In this document: piece by piece, positions 9,563 through 18,842 of the stretch
Position numbering within the stretch: position 1 is the stretch's first letter
Layout: each line of letters starts with the position of its first letter
NCBI GenBank assembly: GCA_944326915.1
Contig: CALVFT010000005.1
Span: 58,250-122,249, forward strand
Length of the DNA stretch: 64,000 nt
Reading direction: 5' to 3'
Origin: Candidatus Gastranaerophilales bacterium
GTDB taxonomy: Bacteria; Cyanobacteriota; Vampirovibrionia; Gastranaerophilales; Gastranaerophilaceae
Program-made: the position numbers and the translations under genes
Notes under the pieces: model-generated
Seen by the model: only the letters and a program-made list of their open reading frames with translations
Databases searched by the model: none
Told to the model about the DNA's origin: nothing

Positions 9563-10198
9563 CTATTTACCATCACCGTATAATACGTTTCTAGCAGCTG
9601 GAGTTGCTGGTAATACAGTTTGATCGTAGAATATTACAGGATATACGTCTGTAGGGTTTTTAACTTTACAATCATTATCTGTAGATCCAGAATCACATTT
9701 TACAACTCTGTTAGGATTCTTTTCACCGTTTACATCAATGAAACCTTTACAATTTGTCAAATTAACAGTTCCAACAGTTGCATCATTTGTACAATCAGCA
9801 GCAGCCTGTGGGAATGAGAATACTATACCATCATTAAAGAATAAAGTATAGTTTGTTGTTGCGTTAGTAAAAGTCCCTACACCAGTAGTACCAGTATTAG
9901 TAATTTCATAACCAGTAGAGCCAGCAGTAGTTTTTACTACGTTCATTCTATTTTTCAATGCAGCGTAAACAGAACCATCAGCAGTACCAGTAGTAGCAGT
10001 TGCAAAGTTGTAGTCATCAAGAGCTACGTTCAATGTAATAGCTTGTGATAATGCTGATAAACCTTTTTTGTAAGCAGCTTTATATTGAGCACCTTGAGTT
10101 GAGTTCATCAAAGTAGGCATAGTCATTGCAGCTACAACACCAATGATACCTAACGTGATCAATACTTCTGCCAAAGTAAAACCGAAACGTTTTGTCAT
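9563..10198 (-). CDS. Type IV/II pseudopilin-like protein
   Basis: 211 residues from ATG 10198, chosen because AAAGGTG lies 9 nt upstream and the prepilin leader then becomes the standard MTKRFG. Cleavage is expected before FTLAEVLITLGIIGVVAA (Gly at -1, Phe at +1, Glu at +5), giving the hydrophobic assembly helix at residues 7-27. The C-terminal domain is Thr/Gly/Ala-rich and carries IDVNGEKNPN, a motif shared with the three other pseudopilins in this window, plus Cys residues that may pair. Probably a surface or periplasmic minor pilin. It stands alone, not in a pil operon. Confidence 0.85.
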   Translation of the reverse strand: MTKRFGFTLAEVLITLGIIGVVAAMTMPTLMNSTQGAQYKAAYKKGLSALSQAITLNVALDDYNFATATTGTADGSVYAALKNRMNVVKTTAGSTGYEITNTGTTGVGTFTNATTNYTLFFNDGIVFSFPQAAADCTNDATVGTVNLTNCKGFIDVNGEKNPNRVVKCDSGSTDNDCKVKNPTDVYPVIFYDQTVLPATPAARNVLYGDGK

Positions 10199-10526
10199 AA
10201 TCTTTTCACCTTTCTTATGTACTCTTATATACCCCATGTATTGTATTAAAGAGCGTGTAATAAAAACCAAAATTATATAGTTATTTTAAGGTATTTTTGA
10301 AAAATTGTCAAGTAGTATAAATAAAGGAAATTTTCAATTATGGCTAAAATTATGGTATAGTCAACACTTAATATATGAAGAAATATTTATATAAAATTTA
10401 TTTATCTTTACATTTGCAATTATTGAAAAAATATTGTAAAGATATATACTCTCCCTTAGTTGAATTATTTTATTTGTCATGATAACATCTGCTATGTTAC
10501 ACATATGAAGAGGGGTATTTTTTATT
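10199..10526. other. Divergent intergenic region with malQ promoter
   Basis: No gene of convincing length lies in these 328 bases between the divergent pseudopilin and malQ. The region is AT-rich and holds the malQ promoter described separately. A 16-codon frame starting at ATG 10505 overlaps the malQ start out of frame and is probably meaningless. Confidence 0.5.
10423..10450 (+). promoter_or_regulatory. Sigma-70-type promoter of malQ
   Basis: TTGAAA (10423-10428), a 16-bp spacer, and TATACT (10445-10450) predict a start near 10457 and a leader of about 70 nt before the malQ ATG. Confidence 0.6.
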
Positions 10527-12410
10527 ATGATTTGTACTTTAGACAAAGCAACTAATGTTTTAGACGAAAAAGCTAAAAAAACAATAAGAAAAGCTCTTAA
10601 GACATTAGGGAAGAAAAATTTTGCATTCATAATGCACAACGGAAGTTTTCCTGCTGCAAAAGAGCAAAATACAGGATTTGGCAGTGTATATACAGATGGC
10701 GGGAAAGAATTTATTGAATACGCTTCAGGCTTATTTGATGCGATTCAATTAGGACCTGCAGGAAAAACAAAAGGTTGTGACTCTTCTCCATACACTGGAA
10801 CAATTTTTTCTGAAAACCCTTTGTTTGTAAACCTTAAAGAATTAACAACAAAAGAATGGGGAAATATTCTATCAAAAGAAACTTATGAAGAAATTGTTAA
10901 TGGAAATCCGAATAAAGATGTAAATAGAACTGCTTATTCTTACATTTATAAAAAACAGAATGAAGCACTTCAAGAAGCTTGGAATAATTTCAAAGCAAAC
11001 CCAGTAAAGAAATTGGAAAAAGAATTTTTATCATTTAAGAAAGAAAATGCTTTTTGGCTAGACAAAGACAGCTTGTACGAAGCACTAAGTATTGAACATG
11101 GAAATGATTACTGGCCTTTATGGGATTCAGAAACAGATAAAAATTTGTTCAACCCAAAATCCATTGAAGAAAAAATGGAATTTGCAAAACGTATAGAAGA
11201 AATTGAAAATAAATATTCTGATGACATTGATTTTTATAAATTTGTTCAATTTATTCTTAACAAACAAGGTGAAGAAACTAGAAAATTTGCAAAAAAACAC
11301 GATATTAAAATGATTGCAGATAGACAGGTTGCCTTTTCTGACAGAGATACATGGGCATACCAATCACTATTTTTAGATGGTTGGATGTTAGGCTGCCCAC
11401 CAGACTACTTCTCAAAAGATGGTCAAGCTTGGGGCTTCCCTGTAATGGATCCAGAAAGATTATATAATGCAGACGGATCTTTAGATGAAGGTGGTCAATT
11501 ATTGAAAAATCTTTACAAAAAAATGTTTAAAGAAAACCCTGGTGGTGTAAGAATTGACCACATTGTAGGTCTGATTGATCCTTGGGTATATAAAGCAGGT
11601 AAAAAACCTAAAGTAGAACAAGGGGCAGGCAGATTATACTCTTCACCTGAACATCCTGAACTTTCTAAATATGCAATTGCAAAACTAGAAGATTTGGATA
11701 CAGAATTAACTCCAGACAAAGAAAAAAGAGTAAAATCTTTAACTAAGGCACAAATTAAAGACTATGGAAGACTAATCGAAAAAATTGTAATTGCAGCAGC
11801 AAAAGAAGAAGGTCTAAACAAAGATGCCATTGTATGCGAAGACTTAGGCACCCTTACAAACCCTGTTGCAGAAGTTATGAAAACTTATGGACTACAGGGA
11901 ATGAAACTTACACAATTTGTAGAAGCAGATAAACCAGAAGACCCATACAGATGCTGTAATATCAACAAAAAAACTTGGGCTATGGTAGGAACTCACGATA
12001 ATGAACCAATTAAAATGTGGGCTGATAAACATATTCACTCTCATGAAGGATACTTGCATGCAAAAAATCTTGTAGATGATTTGTTCGCAGAAGAAGAAAA
12101 TAAAGATGATATTATCGTAAGATTAACTAATGATGCAGAATTCTTAGCTCAAACAAAATTAGTTGAAATATTTGCTTCACAAGCTGAAAATATACAAATA
12201 TTCTTTACAGATTTCTTCAATGTATATGATGTATACAACAGACCAGGAACATCAGGAGATAAGAACTGGAGTTTAAGACTTCCAGATAATTACAAGGAAC
12301 TTACTCCTATAAATCTTGCAAATATTCTAAAACTTGCTATAATTGCAAGAGGTAGTGAATTTGCACATAAAAATGAAAAACTTATCAAACAATTAGAAGA
12401 AATTCAGTAA
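10527..12410 (+). CDS. malQ: 4-alpha-glucanotransferase (amylomaltase, GH77)
   Basis: 627 residues. Transfers alpha-1,4-glucan segments between maltodextrins in the cytosol (maltose or glycogen metabolism). GH77 signatures are all present: CPPDYFSKDGQAWGFP near residue 290, VRIDH with nucleophile Asp344, CEDLG with acid/base Glu438, and GTHDNE with Asp491. The protein is longer than the roughly 500-residue bacterial MalQ; residues 110-250 form an extra Lys/Glu-rich helical insertion region. The nearest SD-like element, GAGGGG, is 13 nt from the ATG, which is long. It is followed by a lipoprotein gene after an intercistronic hairpin. Confidence 0.93.
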   Translation: MICTLDKATNVLDEKAKKTIRKALKTLGKKNFAFIMHNGSFPAAKEQNTGFGSVYTDGGKEFIEYASGLFDAIQLGPAGKTKGCDSSPYTGTIFSENPLFVNLKELTTKEWGNILSKETYEEIVNGNPNKDVNRTAYSYIYKKQNEALQEAWNNFKANPVKKLEKEFLSFKKENAFWLDKDSLYEALSIEHGNDYWPLWDSETDKNLFNPKSIEEKMEFAKRIEEIENKYSDDIDFYKFVQFILNKQGEETRKFAKKHDIKMIADRQVAFSDRDTWAYQSLFLDGWMLGCPPDYFSKDGQAWGFPVMDPERLYNADGSLDEGGQLLKNLYKKMFKENPGGVRIDHIVGLIDPWVYKAGKKPKVEQGAGRLYSSPEHPELSKYAIAKLEDLDTELTPDKEKRVKSLTKAQIKDYGRLIEKIVIAAAKEEGLNKDAIVCEDLGTLTNPVAEVMKTYGLQGMKLTQFVEADKPEDPYRCCNINKKTWAMVGTHDNEPIKMWADKHIHSHEGYLHAKNLVDDLFAEEENKDDIIVRLTNDAEFLAQTKLVEIFASQAENIQIFFTDFFNVYDVYNRPGTSGDKNWSLRLPDNYKELTPINLANILKLAIIARGSEFAHKNEKLIKQLEEIQ

Positions 12411-12426
12411 AACAAACTCTTCATCC

Positions 12427-12453
12427 CTTGTGGGAAGAAGAATATTCCACAAG
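12427..12453 (+). other. Intercistronic mRNA hairpin
   Basis: CTTGTGG / CCACAAG stem (12427-12433 and 12447-12453) between malQ and the lipoprotein gene. There is no following T run, so it is more likely an RNA stability or processing element, or an attenuating hairpin, than a strong terminator. Confidence 0.4.
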
Positions 12454-12470
12454 AGAATAAGGAGAATTTG

Positions 12471-13328
12471 ATGAAAAAACTAATTATAAGTTTATTTGTA
12501 TTTTGTTTAATGACAGGTTGTGTTTCTCTCGCAGAAGCACAACCTTATTTCCCAAGTACTGATGCAAAACTTGAATATAACATGGGAATAGACTTCTACA
12601 AACTTGGTCAATATGACAAAGCTATGGCCTCATTCAGAAAAGCTATTGAACTTGATCCCAATTATATTGATGCATACTATAATCTAGGTTCAATATTGGA
12701 ATTTTTAAAACAATATGATGCCGCACTTACTGTATTTAAACAGATAATAGTTAGAAAGCCTGATGATTATGAGTCTGTTTATAAAGCTGCGGCTTTATCT
12801 GCGAAACTAGGACAGCCTGAAAAAGCAAAATCATACCTCGCACTGATTCCATCAGGTACGCAGCCTTTTTTAAAAGCTCAAGAACTATCATCAAGTTTAA
12901 ACACTAATATGCAAAATGTTAAACAAGAACAACAGGAAGTTCAAAAAACTGGAACCAATTTTTCTCAAAATAATGCAATTTATGACAATATTATAAGTCC
13001 TACAGGCATTACCAGCGATTCCGAAGGCAATCTTTATGTAGCTTGTTTTTCAGACAATACAATTTATAAAATAACACCGGATGGAAAACGTATAATATTT
13101 CTGAAAGATACAAGACTAGATGGTCCAATAAGTATGATTAGTGATTCTAATGGAAATATTTTTATATCAAATTACAACAAAAATAATGTAATTAAAGTAA
13201 GTTCAAACGGTGCTGTATCTGTCGTTATATCAAACGTACAAAAACCATATGGAATACATATTTCTGGCAATATGTTATTTGTGGCTTCTCAAGGAACAAA
13301 TTCTGTACTTAAATATAAACTATACTAA
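12471..13328 (+). CDS. TPR lipoprotein with NHL/beta-propeller-like C-terminus
   Basis: 285 residues from ATG 12471 with AAGGAG 8 nt upstream. A lipoprotein signal ends LMTGC (Cys17), so it is probably membrane-anchored and periplasmic. Residues 35-130 hold about three TPR units (YNMGIDFYKLGQYDKAMASF, then YYNLGSILEFLKQYDAAL). Residues 165-285 carry repeats of the form GITSDSEGNLYVACFSDNTIYKI and SNGNIFISNYNKNNVIKV, typical of NHL/SMP-30-like propeller blades. Only three blades are visible, too few to close a propeller alone. Likely a scaffolding or sensor lipoprotein; partner unknown. Confidence 0.75.
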   Translation: MKKLIISLFVFCLMTGCVSLAEAQPYFPSTDAKLEYNMGIDFYKLGQYDKAMASFRKAIELDPNYIDAYYNLGSILEFLKQYDAALTVFKQIIVRKPDDYESVYKAAALSAKLGQPEKAKSYLALIPSGTQPFLKAQELSSSLNTNMQNVKQEQQEVQKTGTNFSQNNAIYDNIISPTGITSDSEGNLYVACFSDNTIYKITPDGKRIIFLKDTRLDGPISMISDSNGNIFISNYNKNNVIKVSSNGAVSVVISNVQKPYGIHISGNMLFVASQGTNSVLKYKLY

Positions 13329-14968
13329 TCTTCAAAAAATTTATTGAGCAATACCGGTACAAATTTCGCGTTTAAAGCACAAAAGTCAAAGATAAACTCG
13401 TTAACACCCGCTTTAGCAAGTTCATCCATCTTGTTAAAGTTTTCAAGGATGGTATCTTCGAACATATGCATTCTACAAAAGCCATCACAAGTAAAAGGAA
13501 ATACCTTATCCAGTGAAGGATCATGTAATGCATACCCACCTCTATGACAAGGTGCATGACAAGAAAGACGAGATATTATTGCACTATCATTATTTAACGG
13601 GCACAAGCCTAAACTTGGAACTCTTATATTTCCTGCAATTGTATACTTTTTGTTTGGAATATCATTTTTTATTTTTTTTATCGTCTTAATCGCACTCTCC
13701 ATATCAGTAAATGAAGTAAAATCAACTGTAGATATTGGAGAAAGATTATTCAAACACTTTATTGAAAGACTATTTAAAAGATTTATACCCTGACCAATCT
13801 CTATTGGGATGTGATTTATGTCTGGGTCATTGATAGCTGCCCAAAAATAACCAATATTATTGATTATCAAAGAATCAGGAGCGGGAGCAGAAAGTAATAT
13901 TTGCTTTTCATACTCATATACTCTGTCAAAATCTCTTTCTATTAATATTCTAGGAGTTGAAAGTTGAAATTTGATGCCATACTTTGCACAGAATTTTTTA
14001 ACTTTTAAAATAATTTCATGGAAACTACTTTTTGCCAAATCACAAGTTGCCAAAATTTCACCATATTCAATGGAATACACAGGATTTACACCTGTCTTTT
14101 TTATAAACTTTTCCAATTCTTTAAGTTGCGCTAATTCTGACAATCTAAAGTTTATATGATATTTATCTTTTTTAGAATAATCTCCGTCAGTTTTTATTCT
14201 TGGCTTTTTAATATCCCACTCGAAATTTTGAATATTCTTACTGAATTTAAAATCCTTTCCTTCCGCACTAACCATATCACCTGAAAAATGGTTCGTTTGA
14301 TATATACTTTTTCTAACATGCTTAAATGGCAGCTTTTGATTTTTAAACAGCTTAGGCTTTTCAAGAATTTTTTGGACTAACTCAATACCTTCAAGAATTT
14401 CTTCAGAATTTGCAAACTTCCCTTTTATTACAACACTATCAATCGCTTTTAGTTTTTTTATATCTTCAGCACACCAAGGCAAATTATCACTATCTATTGC
14501 AAGAGGCAATTTAGTATATTTTTTAATCTTTGCAATATTTTTCATATAAATTTCTTCTGTAATAATTATTTCATCAACCTTGTGAAAATTGTTAACAAAA
14601 TCAATACCTGAAAGATTATGAATATCAAAATAAGAGTCGACAATAACCTTAAACGGTAAATTGAATACTTTAATAGCCTCTAAAATAGCAAAACTATTGA
14701 TAAAAATACCATCAATATCAGCTGATTTCAAAAACCTCAACATCTTTTTTATTTCAGGCAGATTCTCCTCTGTTATATCGTGTTTAAAATTAATATATAC
14801 ACGTGCAGAAGATTCCCTTGCAGCATTTACAAAATCTTTTACATAATCAAAATTATTATTTAAAAACTTTTTGTAATAGACATAATAATCTCGACATTTA
14901 GTTTGTCTTGAAAACTCTTTTATATCCTCAGGCTTTTTTACAGGCGAAATTATTTTTATATTTTCCAT
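13325..14968 (-). CDS. Divergent U32-like protein with C-terminal cysteine cluster
   Basis: 547 residues, soluble, Lys/Ile/Asn-rich. The C-terminal part follows the U32/UbiU-UbiV pattern: IEIGQGINLLNSLSIKCLN, then LGLCPLNN, LSCHAPCHRGGYALHD, CDGFCRMHMF and GVNEFIFDF. Five or six Cys in this block could hold an Fe-S cluster. Residues 1-200 look like a second, degenerate barrel (DGIFINSFAILEAIK). No classic FIHGAxC signature is present, so the substrate cannot be predicted. It overlaps the end of the convergent lipoprotein gene by 4 nt. U32 relationship fairly sure; specific function unknown. Confidence 0.7.
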   Translation of the reverse strand: MENIKIISPVKKPEDIKEFSRQTKCRDYYVYYKKFLNNNFDYVKDFVNAARESSARVYINFKHDITEENLPEIKKMLRFLKSADIDGIFINSFAILEAIKVFNLPFKVIVDSYFDIHNLSGIDFVNNFHKVDEIIITEEIYMKNIAKIKKYTKLPLAIDSDNLPWCAEDIKKLKAIDSVVIKGKFANSEEILEGIELVQKILEKPKLFKNQKLPFKHVRKSIYQTNHFSGDMVSAEGKDFKFSKNIQNFEWDIKKPRIKTDGDYSKKDKYHINFRLSELAQLKELEKFIKKTGVNPVYSIEYGEILATCDLAKSSFHEIILKVKKFCAKYGIKFQLSTPRILIERDFDRVYEYEKQILLSAPAPDSLIINNIGYFWAAINDPDINHIPIEIGQGINLLNSLSIKCLNNLSPISTVDFTSFTDMESAIKTIKKIKNDIPNKKYTIAGNIRVPSLGLCPLNNDSAIISRLSCHAPCHRGGYALHDPSLDKVFPFTCDGFCRMHMFEDTILENFNKMDELAKAGVNEFIFDFCALNAKFVPVLLNKFFED

Positions 14969-15183
14969 TCCTCAATTCTAGCATATTTTTTTATTATGGG
15001 CGAATTAATAATGTAAAGATATATTAACTTTATTTGAAAAATGAAGCAATTTTTTGGGAAAGAAATACTTAGTATATATATAAGGAATATTTAAGATAGT
15101 CTATATAAAAATTCGATTATTTTAAACACGGAAAATCATACACATAGGAACACACACTAAAAATTTAATTTGGGAGGACACCA

Positions 15184-15420
15184 ATGGCAATAGGTGCTGA
15201 GGATTACATTGACCAACTGCTGGTCAAAAAATATGCAGAAGAAAAAGTTGACAATCACGAAAATATGGAATCAATGGTAGACCCTAATAAAATGATGGGT
15301 GCTATGAATGACTATGCCAACATGTACAGAAACATGATGACATTAAAACAACGTTTGAACATTGCTTGTTATGCTATAAATGCAAGAACAGCAAGATATA
15401 ACAAAACTGCACAATACTAA
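15184..15420 (+). CDS. Small conserved-looking hypothetical protein
   Basis: 78 residues, preceded by a strong GGGAGGA ribosome-binding site. Soluble, largely helical, Met/Asn-rich in the middle (DPNKMMGAMNDYANMYRNMM) and basic at the C-terminus. No family recognised. It has its own 215-bp upstream region and is followed after about 100 bp by maf. Confidence 0.7.
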   Translation: MAIGAEDYIDQLLVKKYAEEKVDNHENMESMVDPNKMMGAMNDYANMYRNMMTLKQRLNIACYAINARTARYNKTAQY

Positions 15421-15524
15421 TTTCATTGTGCATTTTGTGCTGCTTCCCACAGCAATAAAAAGATTTATTTGTCCGCTTTTTTTGATATATAATCAAGAAA
15501 AGTAGTAAACAAAGGGACAGTGAA

Positions 15525-16079
15525 ATGGGAAAAATTATACTTGCTTCTTCTTCTCCCAGAAGAGCAGAAATTATGAAAAAGATGAAGTATGAATTTCGAG
15601 TTATCCCGTCACCGTATGTTGAAGAACACACGACGACGGTTTTTTCTTATGCATTTGTAGAAAATCTTGCATATAACAAAGCAAAAGCAGTTGTCCCCTT
15701 AGTTGACGAACCGAGCTTAATTGTAGGTGCAGACACAATTGTCGTACTTGAAAATGAAATTTTAGGCAAACCAAAAAATAAGCAAGATGCATTCCATATG
15801 CTAAAAAAATTGTCAGGCAAAACTCATTTTGTCGTAACAGCTATTGCTGTAATAAATAGTGAAACCCTCGAATACAAACATAATGAGACAACAAGTTATG
15901 TCGAATTTGAAAACTTAACGGACAAACAAATTAACGATTATATAGAAAAATTCAACCCTCTTGATAAAGCAGGCTCATATGGAATACAAGAAATGCCTCC
16001 AGGTTATATAAAAACCTACAGAGGCAGTCTTGAAAATATTATAGGACTTTGTCCAAAAGCATTAGGTGAACTTTTATAA
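15525..16079 (+). CDS. maf: Maf-family nucleotide pyrophosphatase
   Basis: 184 residues. House-cleaning NTP pyrophosphatase, probably of the dTTP/UTP type. Motifs are complete: ASSSPRR (8-14), [21 protein letters not shown] and [10 protein letters not shown]. Start ATG has AAAGGGACAG upstream. Its last 6 nt overlap the end of the convergent SEC-C gene. Confidence 0.93.
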   Translation: MGKIILASSSPRRAEIMKKMKYEFRVIPSPYVEEHTTTVFSYAFVENLAYNKAKAVVPLVDEPSLIVGADTIVVLENEILGKPKNKQDAFHMLKKLSGKTHFVVTAIAVINSETLEYKHNETTSYVEFENLTDKQINDYIEKFNPLDKAGSYGIQEMPPGYIKTYRGSLENIIGLCPKALGELL

Positions 16080-17375
16080 ATTTGCTCCGCAACATTTTTT
16101 AAATTTCTTACCACTTCCGCAAGGACAAGGATCATTTCGACCTACTTTACTAAAATCTATATCCTCAGGAATTTCAGGTTTTTCACTTTCTTCTTCGATA
16201 ATTCCTAAAGTTTTTGAAAATGCTTTTGATTTATACAATACTGTAGTTGATGAGAATATTTTATTCTCCAAATATCTTGATTTGTACTTTTCAAGCAATT
16301 CATCCAAAGTATAAGAAGTTCCCAAAGCTTTGTTTACTACTTCCATAAAATTAGGATGTCTATCTGCAACCCTTTTAATAATATTTGCAGAAAATTTATC
16401 GTTATCCAAATAGTATTTTATACATTCTGCGTAATTACCAATTTCTGAAAGATTATCAACTTCAAAAATTTTATTGAATGTTCCATAAAAAGGTACTGCA
16501 TAAAGACCTAATTCTCTATCAAAGACAATACCGACATCGTATGTTTCTTTATGGGAAGAAAAACCGCCAAGAGAATTTTCCAAAAAGTTTTCATAAGAAT
16601 TATTAAATTCAGAAACTTCAAAATAATTATACACTTCAGGCTCTTGAATTTTTTCCTGATAATCCTCTTTAGTACCAAATTCTGTGAAATCATTAAACAT
16701 TCCAATCACATCATCTGCGAACTTGTTTGTAGTAATAACTTCATCTTTACCGAAATACTCAATAAATTTATTGTAGATATTTTCAACTTCTTTTTCGATT
16801 TCTTTTTGTTTTGCAGGATTATCTAAATATACCAATTCAGGATTTTGAATAATCTTGGCAACACAATATCTTAATGCGTCATCCCTTTTTGCAGACGGAA
16901 GAACCCCTGATATTTCTAATAAATAGTGTTTCTTTTCATATTCAAAAATTCTTGCAACAACAAATTGGCCTGATCCAATACCTCTAAAAGATGTCATCTT
17001 TACTAAAGATGTTACATTATAATCTTTCTCATTAATTATATTATTTAAATCAAAGCCGTTTTTAAGAACTTTTTTAACCTCAAATACTGCTGAAATTGAT
17101 TTCATAAGAGCTTTTACAATTTTTTTAGCACTCGCAGATTTTTTAGTTTCACTATTTAAAAATAATTCTAATATACTTTTATGATCTTCTCCAAGATTAC
17201 GTTCAAAAATGTAATTAAAACAAGCGGATTGAAAATTAACATTTCCACCATTATAAGCTCCGATAGTCTTTAAATATTCTTCAAAATCCGGTTTTACATT
17301 CTCATCTTCTTGTACAAAAGAAGCTAATTCTTTAATTACGTCATTTATTTCTTTTAATTCTTCTAAAACAAGCAT
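16074..17375 (-). CDS. SEC-C (SecA C-terminal-like) metal-binding protein
   Basis: 433 residues from ATG 17375, chosen because GAGGAG lies 8 nt upstream; an in-frame start at 17429 would add 18 residues without a good SD. The C-terminal 22 residues are a SEC-C zinc motif, [19 protein letters not shown], like that ending SecA. The rest is acidic, helical and without membrane segments, and I recognise no further domain. SEC-C tails occur on SecA and on many unrelated cytosolic proteins. A chaperone-like or ribosome-associated role is only a guess. Confidence 0.8.
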   Translation of the reverse strand: MLVLEELKEINDVIKELASFVQEDENVKPDFEEYLKTIGAYNGGNVNFQSACFNYIFERNLGEDHKSILELFLNSETKKSASAKKIVKALMKSISAVFEVKKVLKNGFDLNNIINEKDYNVTSLVKMTSFRGIGSGQFVVARIFEYEKKHYLLEISGVLPSAKRDDALRYCVAKIIQNPELVYLDNPAKQKEIEKEVENIYNKFIEYFGKDEVITTNKFADDVIGMFNDFTEFGTKEDYQEKIQEPEVYNYFEVSEFNNSYENFLENSLGGFSSHKETYDVGIVFDRELGLYAVPFYGTFNKIFEVDNLSEIGNYAECIKYYLDNDKFSANIIKRVADRHPNFMEVVNKALGTSYTLDELLEKYKSRYLENKIFSSTTVLYKSKAFSKTLGIIEEESEKPEIPEDIDFSKVGRNDPCPCGSGKKFKKCCGANL

Positions 17376-17454
17376 CTCTCTCTCCTCTAAGTCTTTTCTT
17401 AGAATATCTAAAAAAAAATATAAACTCAATCCCTTAACAGGTTAATATCCTAAA

Positions 17455-18564
17455 TTAATAATCAATAGTTGGCACGAAATCTAACCATTTTGAAGGATTT
17501 TCTTGATAATTGCAAGATACACACATTGATTCTGCAATTTCAATATCTTCCCTGGAAGATTTAAAGTTTCCTAATTTTGCCATTGCACTACCTCTTTTGA
17601 AATAAAGAGTAGCTGGAGAAAATAGAATTTTCTCATTATTATTAAATGCGTCAACTAATTTATCATATATCAAAACTGCAGCTTTATAATCTCCAATACT
17701 ATATAAATAATTAGCTTTTGAGTACATTGCAGAATATGCATCATACTTTTTCTCTTGTTCTTTTATTGACTTATCATATTCTGCAAGAAGCTGTTGCTTT
17801 GTTAAAATCTTACTTTTAACAACATACAAATCAACATCATATACAGGCTCTGGAGAATATTTATTCGCTAAATTATAATCCTCAATAGCGCCTTTATAAT
17901 CTTTCAAATAATATTTTGCAACAGCCCTATGCCCATAGTTTATTGAAGATATTGGGAATACTGTTACAGCAACATTAGACAGACCTAAAGCAGCTCTATA
18001 ATTACCTTGTTTTATTAATTGTGATGTTATAGAAGGAACTGCATTTAAAAATAGTATAGACAATGTAAACAAAAATAATACAATAAGTCCTACCATAGAC
18101 TCTTTTAAAATGCGTTTTTTATAATCTTCATATCCTGCAATTGTATTATTACCCAATTTAGAAGGAATTTTAAAAGCACCTAACTCCTTGACATATTTAC
18201 CATATTTTTGTAAATCCCTTTCAAAAAAGAAATTCAATATTGAATATGGTAATAATATAGCCACCATCATTGGCAAAGCCAAAGATAAAGACTTAACCAC
18301 CGTTGATAATTGCATTATTTCAGTATAAAACCTGAAAAACACAGCATATAAGAATACTAATATCAACCCAACAGAAAAAATCATTGAAATATAAGTATAG
18401 AAAGAAAACTTACTATCAATTTCTTTCAAATCTTTTTCAGAAAGTAATCCCGTAAACTTATAACACTGATTCAAAAACCCACGAACAAATGTAGAATTTC
18501 TGTCAAAACCGTAATAATATCTGAAATTATTAGCATAAAAATTTAAACCATCAAACATATTCAT
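17455..18564 (-). CDS. Membrane-anchored TPR protein
   Basis: 369 residues. Three transmembrane helices are predicted at about 57-78, 93-113 and 157-176. From 180 on there are TPR-like units (NYGHRAVAKYYLKDYKGAIEDYNLA, YSKANYLYSIGDYKAAVLIYDKL, YFKRGSAMAKLGNFKSSREDI). The TPR part probably faces the outside of the membrane. Family not recognised. It lies 79 nt upstream of the SEC-C gene on the same strand, so the two may be co-transcribed. Confidence 0.75.
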   Translation of the reverse strand: MNMFDGLNFYANNFRYYYGFDRNSTFVRGFLNQCYKFTGLLSEKDLKEIDSKFSFYTYISMIFSVGLILVFLYAVFFRFYTEIMQLSTVVKSLSLALPMMVAILLPYSILNFFFERDLQKYGKYVKELGAFKIPSKLGNNTIAGYEDYKKRILKESMVGLIVLFLFTLSILFLNAVPSITSQLIKQGNYRAALGLSNVAVTVFPISSINYGHRAVAKYYLKDYKGAIEDYNLANKYSPEPVYDVDLYVVKSKILTKQQLLAEYDKSIKEQEKKYDAYSAMYSKANYLYSIGDYKAAVLIYDKLVDAFNNNEKILFSPATLYFKRGSAMAKLGNFKSSREDIEIAESMCVSCNYQENPSKWLDFVPTIDY

Positions 18565-18606
18565 AGAAAAATTTTAACACTTTTTCGAGAATTTTTCAAT
18601 ATTTTA

Positions 18607-18633
18607 TTGCAATATTTTTTCAAGTGATATAAT
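18607..18633 (+). promoter_or_regulatory. Promoter of tRNA-Pro
   Basis: TTGCAA (18607-18612), 15-bp spacer, TATAAT (18628-18633), 22 nt before the mature tRNA 5' end. Confidence 0.6.
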
Positions 18634-18655
18634 TGAGGAGCAAATTAAACCAAAT

Positions 18656-18729
18656 CGGGATGTAGCGCAGCCTGGTAGCGCACCGTGTTCGGGACGCGGT
18701 AGTCGCAAGTTCAAATCTTGTCATCCCGA
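18656..18729 (+). tRNA. tRNA-Pro (anticodon CGG)
   Basis: 74-nt cloverleaf: acceptor CGGGATG/CATCCCG, D arm GCGC/GCGC, anticodon stem CCGTG/CGCGG with loop TTCGGGA (CGG at 34-36), T arm GCAAG-TTCAAAT-CTTGT, discriminator A. The 3' CCA is not encoded; a T run follows. Confidence 0.95.
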
Positions 18730-18842
18730 TTTTTATTGTTTATCCCTCAATTCTATGATTTTTGAGCTAAATATTTGATATTTAGCCTAAATAGTTGTAT
18801 ACTAGACGAGTAACTATTGAGAAGAATGAAGAGGTTAACTAT

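Noticed and set aside
10505..10555. Leader peptide overlapping the malQ start
   Set aside because: 16-codon out-of-frame reading with no SD and no distinctive codon content.
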